Shown piece by piece: positions 1 to 12,186 of a DNA stretch of 64,000 bases. The DNA comes from Anabas testudineus (lineage: Eukaryota; Chordata; Actinopteri; Anabantiformes; Anabantidae): assembly GCF_900324465.2 (NCBI RefSeq), contig NC_046618.1, positions 16,427,063-16,491,062 of the forward strand. Reading direction: 5' to 3'. Each line of letters opens with the position of its first letter. Position 1 is the stretch's first letter. Position numbers and translations under genes: made by a program. The notes beneath the pieces are model-generated. The model was not told where the DNA came from. It ran no database searches and worked only from the letters and a program-made list of their open reading frames with translations.

Positions 1-102
1 GCAAGAGCGAGAGGAGACGAGCCGAGTCGAGGAAAAAGCGCTGTGCAGCTCACAGCAGCTCAGAGGCGGAGCCAAGCTCTGATATTTACATTGAGATAAC
101 AG
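1..102 (+). other. Possible 5' untranslated exon cut by the window edge
   Basis: A GC-rich stretch ends in AACAG followed by the good splice donor GTAAGAG at about 103. No obvious coding frame is visible. It could be an alternative non-coding first exon of cdc14b on the same strand, or the end of a first exon of a gene lying outside the window. The call rests only on composition and the donor site. Confidence 0.25.
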
Positions 103-573
103 GTAAGAGGGTCTGCACAATGAACCCTGTCAACTTTAGACCTAGTTGCCAAATGCGTGGAGACGCACGCAGCAGGCTGCGCATGCACCAAACTGCGTTT
201 TCAAATGACCAGGGTTTGTGAAAGCCTTGGATTTGTCTTTCTTTTTTTTAACCCTAATATGGCGACACCGCCTGTCCATTTATCGTTAATGCACCGGGTT
301 GCGTCCGTGCACAAAATAGACACAACACAAACAGTCCAGTTTTGCTCTGGTGTTTATTTTAGAGCAGAAGTTGTTTTTTTAACGCGCTGTATGCGAGTTA
401 CCCATGGGTGCACACTGATGGATTCGGTGGATCGTGCATGTCAGTGAATGTGACAGTTAACCCGCTGTCAGTCTCTAACACTGATGATGCTTGTTTTATG
501 ATTAATGCTGTTTTTCCTGCACATCCTTAAGTCTGACGGAGGGAGGGTCGTCCAAGTGGGGATCACGCATGTG

Positions 574-760
574 ATTGGCTGAGGGATCGTCCTAGCAACG
601 GCTTGAGCAGCGGCCCCGGAGCCTATCGTGTGCCTCATGTCGAGAACTTTAAACTGGAGGAGGCGGGGCAGCGCTTGACTGACAGCTCATTCGTCCAATC
701 ATATAACGCCGTGCATCTCCTGCAGCCAATAGCGTTCCACGGCACAGCCCAGGGGCGGGG
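574..760 (+). promoter_or_regulatory. Candidate cdc14b proximal promoter with CCAAT boxes and a GC box
   Basis: Upstream of the first coding exon there are an inverted CCAAT box (ATTGG, 574-578), two direct CCAAT boxes (695-699 and 726-730) and a GC box (GGGGCGGGG, 752-760). No TATA box is apparent. This fits a housekeeping or cell-cycle type promoter. The transcription start is inferred to lie between about 780 and 1,030; that interval also contains two T-runs. Confidence 0.45.
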
Positions 761-1030
761 TGAGGAGCAGATCTTTTTTTTTTTTTTTAGCGGAGTGCGC
801 ACTCGCACCTCCTCTTCCACTGGTAACTTTCTCTTCTTCGGACAGGCACGTAAAAGGAAAACGACGCCTTCTTTTGAAGCAAACCATTTCTTTTTTTTTT
901 TTTTTTAAATCGACGCTTTTAAGTGAGATTTTTAATCTCCGCGCACATCGATTCCGCGTTGGTTTTACTCAGCATGCGCCACTGCGCGTAAAGAGAAGCA
1001 GCGTGTTCAGCTACGTTTCCTCCGAGCGTC

Positions 1031-4000
1031 ATGTTTAAAACTGGGGGCAAAATGACCGCGGACGATGTTTCGCCAAGATGCATTGAGTTCGTCAAGGGTA
1101 AGTAGCCAGAGAAGACGTAAAACACGGAGTAGTAGACGAGGATGGGCTGGTTTGGAGGAGACGAGAGACTCAGAAGTAATTACGCATGACCACAGCAAGT
1201 AACTGCCTCTTTATTTCCTCGCCCTATCCCCCCCCCCCCCTCACCCCCTCCCACCTTCGTCCAGATCAACTTTATTTCGCCATACTTCGACAAAAGATTA
1301 AGAGCACAGCTGAACGACACTGTTTCTGCATAGATGAAGAACTGGCCTATGAGAAGTAAGTGTGTTTTTGACAGACCTGGTTTGCTGGTTATTGCAGAAT
1401 TGTCATTTTGAATGGGCCATGCATCAAAAAAAACACACACACACACACATCCTGGTGCAGGTCATCTGCAAGATCTGCTTAATCCGTAGTGGTGGTGCAG
1501 CAGGTTTGCACATTGTTTAGCTTTGATTGCGAAATCTATTAAGTTAAACCTAATCATCACATTGAGACTGGTTACTTCTAGCCTTTCTGTGCTTTGTCAC
1601 GTTGCAGTTGCTAATAAACACGTGACATAAGAGCATTTTGGTGCATTTAAACAAGGAAATTGACCATTTAACTGTTGGAAGAAGTCCAGATGACTAGAGC
1701 TGCATTAAAAATTCAAGGTAAATAAAACAAATCAAATCAGTTTTGGAGTTTGCCGTGGAGGGCGGGGCTTTTTCAATGTTAGATTGGCCACAGGGGAGGA
1801 CACGACTGACCTTTCAGAGCCATTTTTTGTGGCAGGTCAAAAAAAAAAAAGACCTAGTCTCTGCAGCTTTTTGTCCTGTTCTGATTGACCCACTCTTGCA
1901 CCAAGAGCTTCCAAATATAGTCTTTACTTTGTCAGTGTTTTTACTATGTCAGTCTGAGGTAGCAGATTCTATCTAGTGAAACTTCCCCAGAGACCACAGC
2001 TCGTTGCATAAATAGCCACTGACACTCTTTCTTCTTCTTCTTGTCTCTCTACCTCTCTCTCTCTCTCTCTCTTGCTCGCTCTCCCTCTCTCTCTCAGCTT
2101 CTATGCGGACTTTGGTCCCCTTAACCTGGCCATGTTTTATCGGTTCTGTTGCAAGCTGACAAAGAAGCTCAAGGTAAAGTAAACCTCTGATTTTAATTGC
2201 ACCTCCTGAAACAGGGAATGGGAAGAAAATCCAGGTCAATCAATATGTATTTAAACTTGCAGTAGGTAGACGATAGTTGATTGTATGCATGCTTTCTTTT
2301 TACCATTTTAAGAGGTTTCTGTCCTTTAAATGAAGAACTGACTTTACCTTTTCGTTTATTACTGCAGGTTGTTTTACCACTTCGCATAAATAAATACGGC
2401 ATCACATCTCAGTTCATGCTGCTGCTGTTATTAATGTATTTTCACAGGCCATCACAATCACGAGGAAGAAGATCATATTTTATACCTGTGGAGACCAGAA
2501 GAAACAAGCCAATGCTGCCTACCTAATAGGCTCATATGCTGTAAGTAATATACAAACACATATACTAAATGTGACCAGTGATTTTAAATAATGATTGAAA
2601 ATGTAATAGAGGCATTCTTTGACTGGGTATTTGTATTTTGAAGGTGATGCATCTAAACATGTTGCCAGAAGATGCCTACAGTCTGCTTGTGTCAAGGAAT
2701 TCGACGTATATTCCATTCAGGTAATGGCTCATTTATATAAATATAATAATATATAAATATCTCATTTAACTGATTTCTTATTCAGGCAGCTGACAGTGAA
2801 CTACAGTGAAACCACGGCATGGTTTCAGTATCGAGTAGTCTGATATTGCATTTCTATGTTGAACTGTGTTTGTGTTTTATAGAGATGCCTCATTTGGAAC
2901 CTGCACCTACAATCTAAACATCCTAGACTGCCTCCATGCAGTTTACAAGGTACATCATTTTAAGATTTACTTGAGTAAATCTTTTTCCTTCTCGCTGTGT
3001 CATGCTCCTAATGAAATTAACTCACTCTAAACCATTTTTAAGGCTCTGCAGTACGGCTGGCTGGACTTCTCTAACTTTGACGTAGAAGAATATGAGCACT
3101 ATGAAAGAGCAGAAAATGGAGACTTAAACTGGATCATTCCAGGAAAGTTCCTTGCATTCAGCGGGCCTCATCCAAAGAGCAAAATAGAGAATGGTAATTG
3201 CGAAGCACCATAAGAAAATTTGACCTCATTTGTACACCCACAACCTAAACTCACCAGCGAGTTGTTCCCCTCTTACCTCAGGGTATCCTCTGCATGCTCC
3301 CGAGGCCTACATTCCTTACTTCAGGAATCACAACATCACCGCTATCGTCCGTCTCAACAAGAAGATGTATGATGCCAGGCGCTTTACAGATTCTGGCTTT
3401 GAGCATCATGACCTGTTCTTTGTGGATGGGAGCACACCGAACGACTCCATTGTCAGGAAGTTCCTCAACATCTGCGAGAACGCAGAAGGAGCCATTGCTG
3501 TCCACTGCAAAGGTAAGATTTTCTGCACCCTGCATTCACACTGGTAGGAATGAACATGCAGTGTGCTGTTTATTACATAATTAATGCCACACCACTCGTT
3601 TTTTCTTTTTAAGCTGGTCTGGGGAGGACGGGCACATTGATTGGCTGCTATATGATGAAACATTTCCGCCTGACTGCTGCAGAGGCCATTGCCTGGATAC
3701 GCATCTGTAGGCCGGGGTCGATCATTGGGCCTCAGCAGAACTTTGTGGAAGAGTAGGTGTTCACTGAGAGAGCATTTTCGAACTGTCACTGGTGTTTAAA
3801 ACTGAAATATTTATTGATAGTACAGTTATGTGCAAAAGTTAGCACCCCTCTTTTAACTCTGTGGGAGTTTTGTGTGTATTAAACATAATAATCTTTTTTG
3901 TGGCCTTTAAAAACAGTCCACATCATAGGGTCTTCATGTGAGGACTGCTCTGCTGAGAAGTCTTAAAAATAAAAGTGGTTGTGGTTTTGCAAAAAAATGT

Positions 4001-7000
4001 TTTGTTGAAATTTTCTAGGAAGCAGAACAGTCTGTGGGCAGAGGGAGACGTTTTCCGAGAGAAGATGCTGAATGAGCGAGAGAACGGCAAGATGGCTGTA
4101 ACCAGGATCCTGTCTGGAGTTGATGACATAACCATTAACGGGAGCAACAAGAACAGGGCATCCAAAAAAGAAGCAATGGAGCTGGTGAATTTTGAAATAA
4201 TCCTTTTGCCATGCTGTCATTTTTTAAAGTACCTCTGTAGGAAAAATGAGGGGAAAACATCTAATGTACCACAAGGATCCACTTTTACCTATCAGTGCTT
4301 TTTTGATTTTACAGTACAATGATGAAGAGGAGAGGAACGGACCTACACAGGGTGATAAACTGCGGGCCCTGAAGAGCAAGAGGCAAGCCAGGTCGTCTAC
4401 GGGCTCACTGTCGTAAGTACTCAGGCAACCTGCAAGTCACAACATGCATCACACTGACATGTTGTAGTATTGTAAAATGAGCGATGCCTCTCCTTATCAG
4501 TCTCATGGATCATTACACACCTACAGTAGTGCTTTTCAAATCATGAGAAAGTTATGATTTGAAAAATTGACCAGGAAGGATTTATGTTGTTGCTGTTGTT
4601 GTTTTTGTTGTTGTTACATTTTAGTTGATGAGCTTTATCCCTCCCTTACTGTTTATTTAGAGTAGTGAGTTGTGCTTTTGTATCAGGTTTTAGGCATGGC
4701 ACGTCCCTTAGAGCTGCTCCCCTTACCCATACCATGGCGATTTAATGCTAACAACAGAATTTTTCTACGAGTTAAGAGATGAGGCAACATCCCCATAATG
4801 TGTCAATAACTCTGCTTTTGTGCCCTCCTCTGTTTTTTTTGTTTGTTTGTTTTTTTTAGATTAAATGCCATCACCTGGAAATATGCAAGTGTAATATAAG
4901 ACATCCCATTTTCATTAATAGATGAACAACGGGTTAAAGAAATGGTTGGCCAAACACTAAGACACAGGGTGAGCGTCATAGTTTTTAGAGGGCTGAACTG
5001 GAATTACCTGATACACAATCTTCCAGAAAAAAAATGTTGTTGATGGTTTGATTTAGAAGGGCATAAAAGATGTGGAGTTAGCTTAATTTATAGATGACAT
5101 CATTAAGCTGTAAATTGTCTTTCAGTTATAAATGCTGAAGGGACTATTTATTATAGAGCTCGCTAGTCACTACTGTACGTCATTAGAAGTGGACCACTGA
5201 CTTAGTCAAAAGGATTTGAAACAGATACATTTAATAGTTTAGAAATCACATTATGATTGACATTTTTAATTAAATAAAATCTCCAGTACTAGATAGTGTA
5301 GGTGTATTACAATTCAAGACTACAGTGCCTGTAGCACTTTAAAGCAATGGGCTGTACTTAAAGTGATTGTACATTGTGGTGCATTAGATGTAAGCTGTTG
5401 CTTAAAAACATACATTTATTGCATTAGTGTCTAATAAAATCTGACCTATGAATGAAGGCAGCAAAGTGTTTGTGCTACACATCTAGCATGGGAGCGTGTA
5501 AATCAGCAGTCAACATAAAATACTATGCCTGTATTTTTCTATAGGTCTTCCCCCTCCATTGATTGAAGTACACTTTCCCAGTTTGACAATTAAATACCTG
5601 TCCATATGTTAATATCATATGGGATGTTGTATGTCATCGCTTTGCAAACGTGGTCATTTAGAAGTGTGTTGTAATATATATTTGTGTGTAACAAGCATAC
5701 GTACAGCTGTAACATGTGACCAGCTGGCTCTATGAAAGCTTTATGTTCAAGCAAAAAATAAATCCACATCATTTATACCCATGTAAATCAAGCTGTGGGA
5801 GGTTGTGTGTCAGCGTGGCTGAGAATGGTTGACTGGCCTCTGCCAACGTACCTATGGCTTTGGCTTTTGTTGTCCCATGTCAGGCAGGTGGTAGTGTTCT
5901 GCTGCAGTCTCATGGGTACGGTCTGGCCGATGTGTTGCCTGCCGTTCAAAAGATAGCAGGGAGAGGCAGAGGGAGTGGGGCAGATGGAAAAACAGAGAGG
6001 ATGTGAGGTTTTGTATAATTGAGGTAAGTGCATGTCACTTCCTTTCTAGCTGACATCCTCCTCCTGTAGACGTGGTTGCTATGCCAGTGAATGGTATGGC
6101 TAACGGTATGGCTGATTTTTAAAGTTGTTCTCTTTTCCTTGTTTTCTTTCCTTTCTTTGAATGACTATGGTGTAAAGTGGATATGCACTTAGTGAATGCA
6201 TTACATTACACGCCTTTCATCGTCTGCCTCATGGGCCCCCCGAGCTGCTCTGCTTTGATGTCAACGGTTATCCGACATACCCTTGGAGTTACAGTGAGGC
6301 TCTCAAGTTGAGCCTGCTGTACCTGTTAACAGCAGCACCAATTATTCAACTAATCACGGTTTTACATGAGACCTGGATTAGTTGAATTCACTGTTTTAGC
6401 ACTTGGCTTGCACTACTGACTGGTACTTTTGTAGAAAAAAAATCTCGATCCTTGTTCTTATCTGCTGTAGGTAGTCCCTTTAGTGTTTCAAGTAGCTAAC
6501 GTGTCTATTTCACTATTTAAATTGTTGGAAATTGTCATTAGTACTTAGCCGTCAAAATCATCTTTATCTTTGGTTGAGGTCTTTGATGAGTTTAATTAAC
6601 AGTTGGAAACGGTAAATGCCTCCTGATCCTCTTTCTAATGTAAAGGATTATAAAACACGAGCTTCTGGGGAGGTAGGAAGATGAAAATAGGTTGTTTAAC
6701 AGTCTCAGGAAGCACAAGGCCATATACCTTATTAGTGTAAGTGTTGCCCATCTGGCTCCACTGTTTGTTTCATTATGTAACACCACACTGACTTGCAGGA
6801 ACGATTACAACGACGATTACAGGAAAACTTTTCATCTTCTCTGCCTTCTCGCGCATGGCAACAGGCATGAAAGCCTCGGTCATGCACGCATGGACATGCC
6901 TCTGTGTTTAATCTGTGTTTGTGTCTAACATGTAATTAATGTTGGGCCGGGTTCATTGTCAATTGCCTGTTGTTCTTCCATTGCTTTTGTGACTGGATCA

Positions 7001-10000
7001 GTGTACACATAAAATCTGAGCTTTGTTTACTCTCTCAGATTTCCATCTCTGCCAGCGTCTTTGGAAATTGTCTGCTTTTGCTAATGGATACTGCAATTCT
7101 TACTAGCGAAACACTTTTGTTATGAAATATTAGAGCCTGACTGTTACATTAGCAGGCTGATAACTGTCACAAGTAGCTGAAATTGCAGTACATTCATTTT
7201 AATAGGCTGCGTTAGCTGACATCTTATTAAATACTGTGCTTGTTTTCATTTAGTGGCTATAATGTCACTTAAGTTGACCATTGACAATGTGTCTGTCAAT
7301 CTGCTTCGTCTGTTAGTTGTCAAATACTTGTATTTGTTACAACTCTTAAATGGTCAATGTCCTCATTGTCAAATTTGTCTTCGTCTAAAACAAAATACCA
7401 ATGAGTATTTTATTGGCTTTTTGAACACTCAAATCTGTATTTACTTCCCAATTTCTATATTTGTCATGTTTTTAAGTAAATGCTGGTATAGTGCTAACAC
7501 ATCAGAGGAAAAGCAGAACCAAATTTGCTGACTGGCACTGCTGGATGCAAGGCTCAATGAAAGGTATTTCATCTAATCCAGTCCCAGTGGAAAAGCACAA
7601 CATCAGAGGCTTTGTGTCCTGCCCGGACGTCTCTTGTCTCTCCTTCCTTTTTTTCCGTTTGCTCTTGTTTTTGGATTTGTCCTCCTTTCAGATGGCTGGT
7701 AGCCATGCTGCTCTCCTCCCTGTGTAGCCTTGCCCTGTGGTGGATTGTGTATGGCTTCCCTTCTTCCATCTTGCATTTCTGTATAGACGGGTTAGGATTT
7801 CAATGAGTTCTACGGCCCGTCAGCCCCCAAAAAACCTGTCCTGCCCCTTCGTTCTGGAGCTCTAACTGAGAATGCTGTAAGTGAGCCCCATGTCTCTTTA
7901 ATTCCCACCCCAAATCAGAAAGTTGTTTAAAATCATCCTCTTGTTATGTTATACTTTCTGTTAGCACAGTAAACGTAGAGCTGATGAACAGAGCCAGATT
8001 TTGCAGATCTTCATCAGAGGCTCCTGCCTCGTCTTTGTCACCATTTTTCAGTACATCGTGATTTTGTGCCATAGACTCTTCCCATCATCCTGTCATGTTT
8101 AAACACCATGCTTTGCCAGCCATTGTGTTGATTGAAACACTAACTGTCAAAATTAAAACTCCTCTGACAGTTCAACCTTCTTGATTTAAGGAAAAAAAAA
8201 AAAAAACAGCGATAGAAAAATCAAATCCATCTTTAAGCTTTGTGCTGCCCCGCTGGCTTTTTCTAGTACTTCCTTGGCTTTACTAATCCTACCTGGCTGC
8301 TGAAGCTGCAGTAATGATATGTGCACAAATCTAAAGTTACCAGTTTCTTTTTAAAGCCTTCTTGCTCATGTCCATACCGTCTCTCATCTTTCTCTCAGGA
8401 CTCTCCATAAATTCATATTAGTCGTATTTTTACTGTCATGTTACCTGTGTTTTCACAGACAGGAAGAAAATAAGATTCACACCAGGTCATCGTCACAGTC
8501 TCTGAGGTAAACTCAGCAGTGCACATTTACAGTGACATGCACACTTTCACAGTGACCTTAAATCATGGCCAAGCCTAATCATGACAACTGTCTCCTCTGC
8601 AGCAGGATCATTCTGCAGGCCAGTGTTCAGGGCTGTAGGACCAGCACCAGCCCCATGGCTCTGTCTGACCACTTGGACAGCAGGAAGAGGACCAGAACCT
8701 CACTGCCAGCCAACGGTGTAGAAGCGAGGTCAGTGACTGGATTTGACAACAGGTGCTAGTTAACCTAATGTTAGCCCAGGTGTATAATCAGGGAGAGCAA
8801 CATGAAAACTAAAGGGTAGCGAATGGATTATGAGCTTAGATTATAACAGCAATAGATAGTCATAGAAATGTTTGTAGAAATTGACAAGACTAATGAGCAC
8901 TCGGTGAGAAACATGTTTTACTTTTGTTAAAAAAATTGACATTTTAAAATGAATGTAACGAAGGCGCAGTAGTGTAATTGTGTATGTGTGTGTGTGGAAT
9001 AGACACAGTTGAAAAGCAGCCAAGAGGCTATAGCCACTCATGGATCCTTGTAGAGTAAATTAACAGCTTCCCTTCTGTCTGCCAGCTCATTGTGCCACAC
9101 CAGACTGGTCAGGTCCCTAGGCAACTTGCATGTAGTGGCTGGCGACAGAGACCCGATGTGTTGTGAGCCATGTGGCAGCCGTAGAGACACAGCCAGTGCC
9201 ACAGCCAACACAAGCACTCTCATCAACTTAAACATGGCGCAGGTCCACTTGCAGGCAAGCTCCCGCAGACCAGTCTGAGCCATATGGAGACTAGAGCTGC
9301 ATTTACACCAACAGCAACAAAGTTGTTTTAACAAAATTAACTCTTCTTTGATGAAGAGCAGAGCTCCTCTGTGCTGCCCGAACAGGATCCATCATATTTA
9401 TGATTCAGTTGTTTTAAAATGTTGTTTGGGCAGCAGTGGGATCATCAGATCTGTGGGTCAAAGTTAAAGATCCTTTTATTGGCGTTGCTGTAAATTCAGC
9501 TGAAATCCAGAGGCTTGGTTCTCTTATTTATTTATTTATTTATTTATTTATTTTCTTCTTGAAATGCTATGTCAGGGGCTATGCCATAATCGCATAATTT
9601 AAGTAGGCTGGGATGCATCAACAAGGATTAGGTGTTTAAACAAATTCAAATTGTGGTTTTGATGCAAATTATTTTCATTTAGAGGTTTTACATAGTTCTG
9701 AATTAGTATAATTTCATTTAGAGCTCACTTGTCAGCATTTTGATATGAGAGTTCAGATGAATCCACAAGTCTAAAGGGCAGTGGGCTGTAGGTAGCCTGG
9801 AGAAGAATTGGTTTTAGAAGAGACATAAGAATCAGACTGGTCACATTTACCAAAATACTCAGTTTATTTTGCTTTTCTTATTTATTTATTTTTTATCCTA
9901 AGACGAGAGTAAATCTATGAGTTGATATTGTCAAAAAGGTGAAGCGTAACTAATCAGAAGAGAATTCAAAATGTAATAATTCTAATATTAATCCTTTTAA

Positions 10001-11112
10001 ACTTTATTCTTACTAAGTTGGCATGTCAATTATCAAACATAGTTCATTTTCAGACAGGGTTAAAGGAAGCTGTTTTCTCTAATCTTAACTTTTAAAAAAA
10101 AGTAATGCGGTGCACCCCAGCCACAGTTGCTCTCCACGCATGTGTTGTACTAACATTGAATAAGGCCTTCTATTGTCTGTGACTAACACTGGCTATGTTC
10201 ACATTACATGCTGACGCACATGAAAGTGTGGAGAAAAAGATCTCCATATTAGATCTGGAACACTTGTACATGTGATCCTAGATCACAGTCAGATTGGAAA
10301 TGTTTCTTCTTCCTTTCCCTCATTTCTTGTGGCGTGTGTGTTGTCAGTTGGCGTCATTCAGTGTCGCCACGTCACAGCACAGGAACGACAAACTTGGAGA
10401 GGAGCACCAACAAAGACGGTAGTCGGTGCAGAGATGAGACACTGATGAACTTTGTTGGACACACAGTATTTTGACAAGCAGAAACAGAACATAGACCTGA
10501 GCAGTCGTTAAGGAGATTGATTGAAAGTGATTTGAGCACCACACTGCACACATGCATTGATGTGAACCATCAACACAAACACTGGATCTGACTGAAAAAT
10601 GAGGTGTTGTAAATGATGTATGTAATGTGAATGTGATTTTGCCAACCAAAGCTCCACCTGCCTCAGTCTCCATGCTCTTTTCTTATAAATCTTGCATGTT
10701 TTCTAAGAACAGTGGAATAGTGGATTGGAGGATGACTGGCTATAGCTTCTTTGGACTCTGCTGCTCACTGTGTCTTCTGCCTCTGTAGCCTTGTCTGCGT
10801 CCTTTAATGGTGCTAATATGCTGTTTATTTCCTTTCTTTTCCCCCTCTTTTATATTTCTGACATGCAACAGACGCACTGTCTCCAAAGGGCGTAAAGTTC
10901 ACAGCTCTTTGCAATCAGTTCGATTTTCCAGGCTATGGTATCTATCTCTTCACTTTATTTATGTAATGCAAATGGAATGATTTTGCATCATTATGCTGAT
11001 TGCATGAATGAAGAAATTTAATTAATAGTACTGTGCATATTAATGCTGACTTGTTGTTTTTGATTTCTTTAGTCACTCCATACCCAAAGCTAGAGCTCCT
11101 CTACTTCGGTGA
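1031..11112 (+). CDS. cdc14b: Dual-specificity phosphatase CDC14 (CDC14B position), spliced gene
   Basis: Cdc14 is a proline-directed phosphoserine/threonine phosphatase that reverses CDK phosphorylation. Coding exons read as 1031-1097, 1265-1355, 2098-2173, 2448-2540, 2644-2720, 2883-2949, 3043-3193, 3282-3512, 3614-3752, 4019-4184, 4315-4412, 8603-8728, 10872-10937 and 11073-11112, giving about 495 residues with all phases matching. The N-terminal half carries the inactive-like phosphatase fold ([11 protein letters not shown]). The catalytic P-loop [11 protein letters not shown] is split by the intron between exons 8 and 9, and the [15 protein letters not shown] segment follows. The C-terminus ([12 protein letters not shown] ... 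ending PLLR) resembles the CDC14B tail. The neighbours habp4, znf367 and slc35d2 also mark the CDC14B locus, although the catalytic core reads more like CDC14A ([20 protein letters not shown]). The start at 1031 gives the short N-terminus; M at residue 8 is an alternative. Confidence 0.93.
4413..8602 (+). other. Large cdc14b intron (4.2 kb), otherwise without recognised genes
   Basis: Apart from the alternative exon at 7692-7806, no convincing coding exon is seen. The stretch is AT-rich with short homopolymers and TTG repeats near 4,590. No element with recognisable ends was identified. Confidence 0.6.
7692..7806 (+). CDS. cdc14b: Candidate alternative last exon of cdc14b encoding a hydrophobic C-terminal tail
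   Basis: A strong acceptor (long pyrimidine tract ending in TCCTCCTTTCAG) precedes an open frame that fits the phase-2 donor at 4412. The join reads GSLS then [19 protein letters not shown], then about 20 more residues to a TGA at 7804-7806. The resulting protein would be about 456 residues. It would end in one strongly hydrophobic segment of roughly 18-20 residues with a short tail, like a tail-anchored membrane protein. It would replace the basic tail encoded by exons 8603-11112. The splice site, frame and hydrophobicity are seen in the sequence; use of the exon and membrane insertion are inferred. Confidence 0.55.
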
Positions 11113-11798
11113 GCCTGTGGATCTGGACAACATGAGGACTTTTACATGAAACCCATTTTTTTATAGAGCTGTATTCCTCTTTTCACTTGATTTTTTTTTA
11201 ATTCTAAGAAAGAGTTTAACTGTGATGTGACATGTACATGATTTATAGATTGATTACAAGTCATTTTACCAGTTAGGGCACTTTGGTTTTATACTTTTTT
11301 TTTTTTTTTTAATCACTGCTTTATGAAACAGTTTGTCATTACATTGTTGGCTCCTACATACTCAAGCATGCAGTAGCAAACAGATGACACCACATCTAGA
11401 GTGGCATGTGAATGTGTGAATCCAAAGTGAGCACTGTGCTGGTGTATCAAGTCAGATTCACTCATTTGTATACATTTAACCAGGAGTTTGGAATGAGATC
11501 TGCTCTTGGCCTTCCAAAGCTAAAAGTCTGCCAAGTTTTAATTGACGGTTCCATCTTAAAAATAGTACTGTGCATATTTGTACCTCCATTCTTAATGTGG
11601 CTTGTCTTTTATCCATGTCATTTGCCTCTGAGCTACTGTATTTCCACATTGTAAATATGTCAACATTTATTTTGTAAATATTTTGTACTGTTTAATCATG
11701 CTATAAAATAATCAACGGTCCTGATGGGGCCACTTGTAACTCATGTTCCACTAAAGGCATTAGCTTGAAGCACAGAGTGATTTTGTTTGTTTTTTTTA

Positions 11799-11804
11799 AA
11801 TAAA
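11799..11804 (+). terminator. Polyadenylation signal of cdc14b
   Basis: AATAAA lies about 690 bases after the cdc14b stop codon and just before the convergent habp4 3' end. The intervening sequence is an AT-rich 3' untranslated region. Confidence 0.6.
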
Positions 11805-12014
11805 AATGTAATCTTCAATATATCTCTAGCTGTTGTGTACTGTCACAGTATTTAACTATTCTTGATGTTGCACAAGTTCTAAGGAACAAAGCCACTGTCT
11901 TTATGCCAAATAAGACATTATCCTGTCTTGCAGAGCACGTTACATTACAAAAACAACAGTACTGAGCCAGTTATTTACTTCAGAATACAGGTTCAAGGTA
12001 AACTTGCAAAAGCA

Positions 12015-12020
12015 TTTATT
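12015..12020 (-). terminator. Polyadenylation signal of habp4
   Basis: AATAAA on the minus strand lies about 170 bases beyond the habp4 stop. It places the habp4 transcript end near 11,990, about 170 bases from the end of the convergent cdc14b transcript. Confidence 0.5.
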
Positions 12021-12186
12021 CTCAACAAGTGAAATGTAGAACAGTGTCTTCAGTGCAACAGAAAATAAATCGGGTACAATAAAACCCCAAACCCTAACAG
12101 GAGAAACATGAAAACTTTTCCAGCAAGTGTTAATTAAGTGCAACCAGTTATCCCCACGGGAGGTAAATGAAGACAAGTGTATTCAA

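Noticed and set aside
1954-1975. TGAGGTAGCAGATTCTAT, resembling the let-7 microRNA start (let-7 genes exist near human 9q22)
   Set aside because: Only the first eight bases match well, and no complementary star arm lies within hairpin distance.
7797-7879. Open frame ([18 protein letters not shown]) followed by a GTAAGT donor, just after the alternative cdc14b exon
   Set aside because: Its phase (0) does not fit the upstream or downstream cdc14b exons used, and the acceptor is weak; probably chance.
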